Positions 21,059-30,794 of a stretch of DNA of 64,000 nucleotides are shown one piece after another (the first letter of the stretch is position 1; every line of letters begins with the position of its first letter). Below the pieces are notes generated by a model that saw only the letters and a list, made by a program, of their open reading frames with translations, was not told where the DNA came from and searched no databases. The DNA comes from Ligustrum vulgare (taxonomy: Eukaryota > Streptophyta > Magnoliopsida > Lamiales > Oleaceae). Position numbers and translations under genes: made by a program. The stretch is taken from positions 53,820,592-53,884,591 of the forward strand of contig OY743182.1 in NCBI GenBank assembly GCA_963555705.1, in the 5' to 3' direction.

Positions 21059-24000
21059 TTAGATTTTTATGGGTGAGCAAATCTACATTGCTGGTTCCAA
21101 CCATTCCAATGTCTCGTAGAGGCCGTCCGGAAAAAACCTAGAGTTCCTTTTGGTCCTATAATATTCTCAAATGAGGAGAACAAGATTATTCAAGCTAGGA
21201 CATATCCAGGGCTTCTCACTGATGAGCACGATGTAGTTTGATTTGAATACTATACCACTTCTCAGCTAGTTCTTGTCTCCGTAGATGGGAGTACGAAATT
21301 CTTTGGATCACAAGCCATTTATACTTCTTTTGCTCTTATCTCTAGATGAAAATTTTATCTTGATTTCTTCCATTCATCCACCATATTCACTTGCTGTAAA
21401 ATTTGATTTCTTTCCTAAAAAAGTTGAGGTATGGACTACTGCCGGAGAATTTGTTACGCAAGTTTGTGTGCGCACACCATTGCGGTTCGTAAAGGGATGT
21501 GTCATATTCAGTGGGTGCCATGCATATTTCCCACGCTTTTATGGTATGCACATTAAGATTGTTATATTTGGTGCTTTCACCTTTTTATTATATGGTTGAT
21601 GAGTTTCTAATCGATTTTTTTTTTTTTTTTTTTTTTCCGAATTATAAATAGGGTTACAACACAAGATGGTGGTGATGCCAAAGTAGAGGCTAATCCACGG
21701 GATATAATTTATACACAAATGGTCGATTCATTCGGTAGGGAAGAACCAAAAGTATTTTGTGTGCATCCGTTTCGCTTCAGGTATGAAATATAAGTTGTCC
21801 TATGATTTGTCAGCTTGCATTAGGTTACATGAGCTAGAATATTTTACATCACATTAACTCCACTTGTCACATTTTCTATTAGCCCCCCGTTAGGCCCCCT
21901 TTTCTGTGAATAATGTGGTTTTGAATAGTATTTTTGGGAAAAAGTATGTTTAAAAAATGCTTTAAAAATAAAAAAATGGTAGACTTGACTAATATAAATG
22001 ATTGAGTTTGAGTGTTGAATATATTTGGATTTAAAAAAAATGAGGACCAAACAAGGGTTTAGTAATATGTATTTTGATATTTTTTACTCTTCACAGATAT
22101 ATTGACTTGCGTCGACTTCGAAAATATCTACGTTCATACATTTGGGTAGAGGGGAAGAAACAGTCTTTCAGAATAGTTAAAAATGATGTTTATTCCGCCA
22201 CCTCCTCGCTTGAGTTGGGAAAATCTTATGGGATTGTTGATATGGAAAGTGCAAGAATAGATGGATTCCCCTATGCAAAGAAAATAGATATCCAGTATAA
22301 GAGGAAGGATGGGAAAGAACTTGACGCAAACCTATACCTTCCTCCGAGCTACAATCGTGATCGAGATGGACCTCTCTCATGTCTCGTGTATCCTTACACT
22401 AGAAGTGAAATTGCAGTTCCAGAAACAATCTTTATCTCCCCAACTTCACCACATATTTGGCTTTCGAGAGGGTTTGAAATTCTTCCTCTTTATTTGCTCG
22501 AGTTACTATCTTGCTTATGTTGTTCATAGAGCAGCCTTCTCATTGCCAACAGCTTGATAATGTAATCATCAATTTACAGTTTCTCTCCAAACTGCAGGTC
22601 TGTTGTCCTAACTAACCTATCAATGCCAATCATCGATGATAAGCATAAAGGAGAGGGATATGATAGGGGCATGAAAATGTTTTTAAAGCATTATATTGTC
22701 CTAACATATCCATGCCAATCATCGATGATAAGCATTATATTGTTTTAATAAAAATGTAAAAGAGAGTTAGGAATCCTAATTAGATATGATAGGTATGAAA
22801 ATGTTTTTAAAGCATTATAACTGCTGCTACCTAGTGGATGTAAAAGAGAGTTAGGAATGCAAATCTGGTTATATTTTAAGAGAGAGTGACTCATATGAAC
22901 CCGTATGCAATTAATACAGTAGAAGAAAAGTAATTAAAAATATCTGGAGTTTATTATAAATCGTTCAAGTGAGACCCATTAGAATTATAAACTTATGTAG
23001 AGAATATTTTATTTAAACATGGCTTTTCAACATAAAAAATTGGATGTGGGAAATGTTGAAACATGAACGAGGATGTACGTCTGAGATATTTTACCACATT
23101 TTGCAGATTTCGCGATCAACTCATTATACACGACTAGTCGATTACTCAATTCTCTTTTTTAGCAAATCGAAACATTGTATTATGTAGGATTTAAATTTTC
23201 TTTCCTAATTGTTTTTCTGTTGAAGAATTGCTACATTTTAGGTCTCACATTGAGTAAAATATTTGATTCCTCTTCGATTTCTCCGATCTTTTCCTACTAG
23301 GTTTTCCATTAATCCTAAACTACAATGTCCTTTTCTTTAGCATCATTTAGTTGTGCTAATATAAAATAATTAGTCTTGGTTAAATTAAATGTGCTTGTTT
23401 AATTTATTGTTCCTAGAACTAGAATGGTGAGCTCCATTTTTTTAGTTAACATCCTATAATGTTCCTTTGGGAATTTAATACTGAATCTCCCATTTTTCTT
23501 ATTGTTGCACTGAAACTGAACCACTACTACACGTACATGTGCTTATAATTTTCACTCTAGTCAATATCATATGATCACGAACTGTGCATCTATCTAGCTT
23601 CTTTTCATTTTTCTATTTAGTTATAAAGTAATTTTCATATGCATTAGGTTTGTGGAGCAGTTAGTTACAAGTGTAGAGGCAGCTGTCAAGGAAGTGATCC
23701 GCCTAGGAGTAAGTTTATCTAATTTTTACTCATCATTGCTCAATAGCAGAAATTAAGAATTGATTTTTCTAAGTTTTCTATGAAGGTCGCTGATCCAAGC
23801 AAAATCGCTATTTGTGGACATTCCTTTGGGGCTTTAATGACCTCGGTCCTCCTAGTGCATGCACCACATTTGTTCTGTTGCGGAATTGCTCGGTCTGGAG
23901 CGTATAATAGAACATTGACACCTTGAGTATCAGGTAGAAATATCATCTGGACTTCTGTTCCAGAAATTTCAATTTATATTCCTGCTCTTAATTTGCAAGG

Positions 24001-24410
24001 CATGGCATTGTTTCTGTAGGAGGACAATTTGGGAGGTGATGAGCACTATCCTTGAGGCGCATAAAATTAAAAAAGCCTATATTATTTATTCACGGAGGAG
24101 AAGACGAAAATGCAGGAACCCCGACAATGCACGTGAGATCCTATTTATTATGATTTAAACTTTTTATTAAATTAAATAAAAACAAAAATAATGTGATTGT
24201 CTGTACGTAGTTCACACATACAATCTCTCTCAACATTATCTTATTTGTCCAACAATATTAATTAATTTATTTATAATGATGCAGTCCAAACGATTTTTTG
24301 AAGCTTTGCTTTGAGAGGCAATGGTGCAAATTGTCGTTATTCTTCCGTTTGAGGGTCATACATACTTAGCGTTCGCTAAAATATTTTGTATCAACTTTTT
24401 TTTCCAATGC
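21059..24410 (+). pseudogene. Chloroplast glutamyl endopeptidase (CGEP, prolyl-oligopeptidase-like S9) pseudogene
   Basis: The family consists of plastid serine peptidases that cleave after Glu. Exon A (21059-21543) starts mid-exon at the arm boundary and shows SKSTLLVPTIP, ENKIIQARTYPGL and TTSQLVLVSVDGS, with frame breaks and stops. Exon B (21652-21780) reads TTQDGGDAKVEANPRDIIY. Exon C starts at 22097 (IQYKRKDGKELDANLYLPP). Exon D is 23648-23708. Exon E starts at 23786 (VADPSKIAICGHSFGA, catalytic Ser) and has a TGA at 23924. Exon F ends 24132 (FIHGGEDENAGTPTMH, Asp region). Exon G starts at 24285 (SKRFFEALL, then stop). Splice sites are mostly kept. The N-terminal propeller half is missing. 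Non-functional. Confidence 0.8.
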
Positions 24411-25760
24411 TAACACATTCAAAAAATATGATGTGACAAAATAGAAGAAATATGTTTTGTACCCTCCTATTATAGCCACTTCAACTACACATCAAAAGTA
24501 GATAGTTGCATTGAAAATGCTATAATGCTATCGACATGATTCCTATATTAGTAGAAATCAAAAGTCTGTATTTGATAAAGATGGTGAAATTTGGGTGGAA
24601 AGAATGAATTTTCTAGAATTGAATTCCTGGGGATTTGAAGTTTAATGTTCTTCATTGATTTAATTTTCTGGGTGAAAAAAAAATGGAGAATTTTTCAAAT
24701 TTTGTTGTTTGTTTGACATTATTTTTCATGAAAAATAAGGTAAAATTTAGCTATTTTAATTTTAAAAAAATTATGTTGAGCGCGTTCAAGCAGCATGAAT
24801 TTCGAAAAGGAAAATCAATTTGGATAGATCCCGTTTCGTTGACAGAGCAAAAAGAAATGAACTCGACGCAGCCGCCAGCCGAAGAACCGAAATTGCTAGA
24901 ACAACCTAGATCGGATGAAAAGTTGTGAAATTGAAAGAGTTGTTACTGTGATGCTCCATTTCAGTTTACCATAAAGGTGAACAAAAAACCCCCCACAAAC
25001 AGTTTCACACATAATTTCTCGAAAAAGCATTTCTCGGGAAAATATTACAACCGAAAATTGAACACAATCCAAGAAAAAGTGGCATCGATAGTACAACAGT
25101 TAAAACGCAGCATTTGATATGGTGGTGATGTTATTGCACACCTTCAAGTTATAAGCATAAAGGGTGTGTTTGATAGACGAATGTGGAAAATAAAACATTT
25201 TCCATGCTAGTGAGAAAATATTTTCTCACCATTTGGTAAGAAAATATTTTCTTAGCAAATGACCTAAACACATGCATTGGATGATTATACCTAGAAAATG
25301 ATTTCCATGACAAATCTTTGAATCAAATACAAAAGAAGAAAAATAAATTCCTTTGATTTGACATTTTCCTAGAAAATGTATCCAATCAAAATATATAAAA
25401 ACTTCTTGCATTTTAAGTGGTAGATAGTCTCTCACCTTAGCAGCATTTTCTTTCTAGTGGTCATTTTCTGTTTCATTGAATTCAAACTAAGGAAAACTAG
25501 TACTCCACTTTCATACATAATACTAATCACTTTCCATCCAAAAGAGTACAGACAAAAAGAAATGAAAAAAGGAACTATTTATTTGATGATCTGCTACAAG
25601 AGAATGCAGATTAATAGCAACTATGAAATCATAGGTTAAAAGAGTCTCTCTCTTCTGTGAAATCGTTGTATCCTTGTTAATTTATATAGGAATTATTTTT
25701 TATTTTTAGCATCTATATAGGAGTTATGAGTCAATTAAATTAGAAATATAGTGTTGTATT
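22065..25760 (+). repeat. Right arm of 3.7-kb inverted repeat
   Basis: Reverse complement of the left arm, separated from it by 1006 bp (21059-22064). Inner edge ATATGTATTTTG at 22065, outer edge GTGTTGTATT at 25760. The right arm has about 31 extra bases near 25690-25720 (a partial duplication of TTTTTAGCATCTATATA-type sequence) and lacks a few bases near 22700. Spacer and right arm together form one continuous gene fragment in plus orientation, so the left arm is the added copy. Confidence 0.93.
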
Positions 25761-26506
25761 GCCTGTATTATATTGAAGTGCTTGAATAAGAATAATAAGA
25801 ATACATCGAAGGCTAGCGCTGTTTGTGGTTTATGCCAAGTGCTGAAATTCTAGTGCTTCCACTGCTGCAAAAAAATTAATTATGTGAAGGATCTCTTGGG
25901 CTGAATTTTATTTTCGTGCATCCCAAATTTTGAGTTGATTTTTACTTTTGTGTATCATTAATATTGCTTAATTTATTATATCAATTTAAATATATTTCCG
26001 CATATATTTAATTTGTTTCAATTACTTTATTTTATATAAATCATAATACTTAAGAGAGTTATTAATTATTTCTATTCATGGTAGTAAAAATCTTTGCACA
26101 AATTTCTTTATTTATTCTATGCAACTTAGGTTTAAAAAATTATATTATTTAATTTAAGTTTAAGCAATTGTTTAAATTATTTTGTCTATAACAACTTCCC
26201 TATATCACACAAGTGTAGACAACCACAAATTGGAGAAGAAAAAAAAAAGGAAAATTGCATTATATAATTTAAGTTTGAATATATTTTATCTATAATAACT
26301 TCTCTGCATGACACTGGTATGAACAACCACAAACTGTACAAACAAAAATCTATGAGAATTCTAATTCATTTTTACTTTGAGCATTTATTGACAGTTTTTT
26401 CATTAATCAAAGCAAATTGTATGTTCATTTTTTTTTTTTTTTTTGAAATTATATATACAGTAAAATCATTTCATATTGTTTTCTCGTGCAACGCACGGGT
26501 GTAATA
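25761..26506 (+). other. 3' part of candidate Helitron, no gene
   Basis: AT-rich sequence leading to the terminal hairpin. Two diverged copies of a block TCTATAA(C/T)AACTTC.CT....CAC occur at about 26184 and 26288, each followed by ACAACCACAAA. I see no coding signal. Confidence 0.45.
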
Positions 26507-26510
26507 CTAG
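26485..26510 (+). other. Helitron 3' terminus (stem-loop + CTAG)
   Basis: CGTGC-AAC-GCACG forms a 5-bp stem, then GGGTGTAATA and CTAG, followed by T. Hairpin, short spacer and CTRR end mark a Helitron 3' end on the plus strand. Confidence 0.7.
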
Positions 26511-26856
26511 TAGTATATAATTTTGGACAAATAGACTATTTGATATTTGCTTATTTTGGACAATTGGGGTCTATTTATTTTTGGATAATGGATGTTATTC
26601 TTTTTCATTTTGATATTTTTATGTTGCCCAAGGATTGTTAATTAGTATATTACATGTGAAGTTCATGAAAAAATTACAATTAAATATATTATTATTTAAC
26701 AAGTATTATACACAAACACACACATTACCAATGACAAAAAAAAAATTAAAAATAAAAATTAAAAATTATTAAAATTAAAATACTAACGAGTTTTAAATAG
26801 ATATAAAAGTATACTTGCATCTTATCCTCACCCAACCCATCACTTTTAAATGGATA
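26511..26856. other. Spacer between opposing Helitron 3' ends
   Basis: About 350 bp of AT-rich sequence between the plus-strand Helitron end (26510) and the first minus-strand one (26857). No gene or repeat family is recognised. Confidence 0.4.
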
Positions 26857-27254
26857 CTAGTTAGACGCACGTGCGATGCACGTGTCGTATATATTAACTA
26901 AGTATGTAATAGCGTTATTTATGACGGTTGTATAATTGTTTTAGTATATATTAAAAAAAAGGAAAAAAAAGGTAATTGGCTAAAAATAATTTTAAAAAAA
27001 AGTGCAGAAAAATACATAAGAAAGAGTATATAGAGCATGAATAATGAAAAACTGTAATAAGCATAAAATGCTACATTTTTTAGAAATAAATACAAAACGT
27101 GTACCTAAGATGCGCTCATGAAGCTTTTTTTTGGGGTTTCAACTGCACTTCAACACTGAATGTAGCATTCTCCTGTAAATCAATGGCTCAACTTTAAAAA
27201 ACGAACAAAATGAATGCATTAAAAAATAAGAATATATATATAAAAAAGAAATGA

Positions 27255-27370
27255 ATAACGCGATCAACTCCTTCTAATTTAATGTTCAAAGTCACTCTAT
27301 CATAGGCTATTAGTCGAACAACATTGTCTAGTTCTTGTCCATAACGACGGACAAATTTGGGAGGAAGTGA
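27255..27370 (-). pseudogene. B3-type DNA-binding domain fragment (captured)
   Basis: The minus strand reads SLPPKFVRRYGQELDNVVRL, then VTLNIKL. This fits the first strands and helix of plant B3 (REM-type) DNA-binding domains (lPkkFvrkyG.eL....L...g..W.V.l). Only part of a domain is present and it sits inside Helitron unit 1, so it is probably a captured exon. A 12-codon first exon 3 kb upstream on the same strand might belong to the same captured gene. The match is short; another family is possible. Confidence 0.4.
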
Positions 27371-30221
27371 CTATAATTAAAAAAAAAAAATTTAAGACTA
27401 CAATATGCCAATATATAAGAGAAACAAATTTGTATACGTAAAATTATCTTCAATAATGAATTATCTGAAGCCCCTTTTATCGAAGAAGCAAAATTTTATT
27501 GTATCCTACCCAAAATATATTATCTAGAATTTCATTCGTAGGGTATTTGAAAAACCTTGATACCAAAAAGTTTGGAAAAGAGATACCGCACAAGACACTT
27601 AAAGAAACTAAAGTCCGAAGAGTTCTTGAACAAATGAATAGAGATATAGTGGAAACACAGTCACTCATGGTAGCAATGGTCGGATTCTTAATGAAAAAAA
27701 CAATTGCAACTGTAATCCAGTGGGCATTAGTTGCTGGAAGTCCTCATTAACTTCTAAAAATGAATACTAAGATCATTTTTTAATCATATATCCTAAACTA
27801 CTCAAAATTAACAACTCCAAATCAAACTTCTATGATATATACATAAATAAAATTAGAACTTCATAACAAAAATTTGAACTGTTCAAACTTTAACTTACCT
27901 AGTTCATATCATAACAATCATCTTTTAAACTTTTTCCTTTATTCCATAAACAAGAAAGTTAAATTCAGCAACATACATCTAATTGGTATCAATATCACCA
28001 ATTTTCTAACTTCACCAACCACAATTTCATCCCACCATCAAAATCAAACTAATATCAAACGTAACACTTAAATCCTCACCAAGAATAATTGTGATCAACA
28101 AAAATATAAAATATAAAATAAAAATAGTAAGATAAATGAGTATTTCCATCTAGGAAGTACATCTTTTTAATAATTTTTCACAGTAAATAAGGCCTAACAA
28201 TCATCTTTCGAAACAAACCCCGTTTCAATATTAGAATATCATGAACACAAAAAAACCATGAATCGCCCATCATCTTTACATACCATGTATCCTTTCTTTG
28301 TTTCTTCAAGCGGATAAGAAAAAAAAACATAGACCAATAAAGGAACTTACCCTTGTAGTTTTTCCTTGAACTTCTCTATGTCTAAGAACTACAGGATTAT
28401 GAAAACCAGTTCCCACTCCCCTCAAATCTACACAACTACAGGAAATGAATAGCAAGGAACCTCTTAAATTCAAACAAATGTATTTGAAAACATTTCCTAA
28501 GATAGTAAATGGTAATGAATAAGTTTAGTACCTCTACTAAAGCAACATGGAAGGTCTCAGTTTCGTTCGAAATTGCTGCCAACACCTCTCTCATTGCAAA
28601 AAGTGAATACTGTAAAGCAACATCAAAGGGTAGTATTTATCATTAGGCAAAAGCAGGAAGTAAGTTTTGGTTGCTTCAAGATTTTAAAAAAAAAAAATGC
28701 AACAACGTGAGAACAGTCATTGCTGGAACTTGGTGGGTAGGGTTTATCATCGGACTTTGATGATTTTTTTTTTTTTTTTTTGCTATATTGGTACAGTTAA
28801 CTTACAAATTTGTGCCCATAAATAAAGTACTGATGCAAAGATATAAGTCTAATTAACTTTTAATGGCTACTAATAATTATGAAACAATATAAATAATTGT
28901 ATTAAACAAAAATAAAGCTTTCAAGGTCACAAACTCATGTTATGTTTTTAAACTTTAGAACTAACCTATGTTGAGGATTCACCAAATCAAGCATTGGCTT
29001 CAACTTCGCTTCTGAAAAATATGTGAATGCATAAAAAATTAAACGCATGAATATAAGTTCAAGTAAAATATTCTTTAAATGAAACAACATAATTTTTACT
29101 TAAAAACAATGGAAAAACGAAAAACAAAGAGGAAGAACTTGGTACAAAAGGTTGAAAGATATACCTATAAGCTGATATATCAAATATCATCATCTTACCA
29201 TAACATATTTCTAGATGAGCATGGATTTTAATATCTACAAGTAAAATGCTCTCTTTATAATAACAAAAAAATGAATCTCACAGTACAAACCATTCAAAAG
29301 GTAGGAAGATCCAATGAAAGCATAATGCAGTTAATAATAGAGGCGAATCATTTCACTTCTCATTATGCTTATATCCCAGGTTCTTAGTTCGAGCAAAAAG
29401 GGAAAAAAAAAAAAATTCCCCTTAGATAAAAGCATCAATAATTCAAAATAAAGTATAAATAGTCATATTTAGGCAATAGCTCTCTAATCCTCTTCAATTT
29501 TTTAAGTTGCAGTACAGCTAAGGGAAAAATGACAGTCTCATTATCAATGTGGATGACGAAAGTACTATCCACCAACAAAAGTAGTCAATTAATTTCTAAC
29601 AATCATACTCTGTTGAACATCATTCTCACAATAAACTACAAAGTCTTAAAAATAACGCATCAACAAAGAAAAATAATTACGAGAAAATGAAAAGGAATTG
29701 TAGTCTAACAAAATGCCTAAAACAAAAAAAAACTGAAAAAGAAGTAAGAATACGGAGAAAGAATGAACGGGTTAGAATTTTCAATTCCCTCCCAATCATC
29801 CATATTGCCAAGGTATAACAAATAATACGGTGATTATACATTTTGCAGCAACAATAGTTCTGCCCTGTCTTGTGTAATATATGGCAGAAGTATTGAATTT
29901 TAGGAAATTTATAATTTATAAATTACTCATACAGACTTAGATATATATACAGCATGGAAAGTGATGCTTACAAAAGGAAGCTGATGAAATCGTGCTAATT
30001 GGTCAGAACTAAATTAGGGTCACCGGAAACACATGCTTTTCTGAATCGAAGATAGGGAAGATTTTCGAGAGGCTTGAATTCTTCAACGCTTATTTTTATA
30101 AAAAAAAAAAAAAAAGCAACAAAACAACGACCTATATCCAAAAATAAAAATGAAAGAGCAAAGTCAGGTAAGAAGCTTGATAAATTTACATGATTAAACT
30201 ATTAAAAGTTACAATACCTAC

Positions 30222-30257
30222 CTCAAAATCGCCACCAAAAATATGCTTGGGATTCAT
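30222..30257 (-). pseudogene. Captured 12-codon first exon, unit 1 copy a
   Basis: ATG (30257) to GAG|GTAGGT (30222): MNPKHIFGGDFE. Splice donor intact. Same exon as at 30411-30446 and 42526-42561. I do not recognise the source gene. Confidence 0.45.
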
Positions 30258-30410
30258 GGTCGGAAGTTCGGAACCTCCTGGGTTGGCGGTGGTGATTCTG
30301 TGGACGGGGCTTGAGCAGGGGCTGAGAGAGCGCAGACTATACGGTGAAGAAGAGAGGTAAGAAGCTTGATAAATTTACACGATTAAACTGTTAAAAGTTA
30401 CAATACCTAC

Positions 30411-30446
30411 CTCAAAATCGCCACCAAAAATAGGCTTGGGATTCAT
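30411..30446 (-). pseudogene. Captured 12-codon first exon, unit 1 copy b
   Basis: Second copy of the MNP..IFGGDFE exon, start codon at 30446, donor GAG|GTAGGT at 30411. It arose by the local tandem duplication. Confidence 0.45.
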
Positions 30447-30794
30447 GGACGGAAGTTTGGAATCTCTTGGGTTGGCGGTGGTGATTCTGTGGACGGGGCT
30501 TGAGCATGGGCTGAGAGAGCGCAGATAATACGGTGAAGAGGAGGTGAGATCGGCGGCGATGAAGTGCTAGGGTTCATTTGAGAGACCGCATTTGGGATTC
30601 TAAATGGAGCTGAAATATCGAAATGAATTGGGCCAGACTTGGCAGGTATGGGGGTCGGGTAAAAAAAATGGCTTAAAAGTCGAGCTCACCAAACGTAGCT
30701 TTCTGGCTTCAAAACAGGCTACAGACACATACCTGGCTCAAATGGCTTATGAATAGTGCCATTCCTCTAGACTCTTTTATTGTATGTATATATA

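Larger units (their letters stand above)
14666..26510 (+). mobile_element. Candidate gene-capturing Helitron, plus strand, ~11.8 kb
   Basis: The 3' end is well supported: CGTGCAACGCACG can form a stem-loop, followed 12 nt later by CTAG (26507-26510) and host T, the Helitron signature. The 5' end is proposed at A|TC (14666), where TCTATATATTT precedes an AT-rich run; this limit is a guess. Inside are an RPA-like OB-fold exon on the plus strand, a duplicated RabGAP/TBC exon on the minus strand, and the large inverted repeat of a plastid glutamyl endopeptidase gene. No Rep/helicase ORF is seen, so the element would be non-autonomous. It could also be two nested elements. Confidence 0.45.
30165..30545. 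repeat. Tandem duplication (~188 bp) of captured first exon and upstream region
   Basis: Two copies of the block GGTAAGAAGCTTGATAAATT ... GAGAGAGCGCAGA.(T/A)ATACGGTGAAGA lie head to tail. Each holds a first exon (ATG..GAG|GTAGGT on the minus strand) and the GC-rich sequence upstream of it. A single related copy lies in unit 4 (about 42485-42615). Confidence 0.85.
26857..30794 (-). mobile_element. Helitron unit 1 (minus strand)
   Basis: The 3' end is CTAG at 26857-26860 (plus-strand reading), beside a hairpin CACGTGC-GAT-GCACGTG. The 5' end, at the right, carries the block shared by all four units: GGCTTATGAATAGTG, then CTCTTTTATTGTAT and TATA up to the next CTAG. A canonical TC start is not obvious. 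Cargo: a B3-like segment (27255-27370), two copies of a 12-codon first exon (30222-30257, 30411-30446) and GC-rich promoter-like sequence near 30280-30560. No Rep/helicase is seen. Confidence 0.65.

Noticed and set aside
21850..22060. Possible MITE inside the spacer of the inverted repeat
   Set aside because: The ends (GGCCCCCTTTTCTG and ACCAAACAAGGG) do not form a convincing inverted repeat and no target duplication is visible.
25161..25250. GTGTGTTTGATAGACG start, MITE-like, in both arms
   Set aside because: No matching opposite terminus or target duplication was found in the arm.
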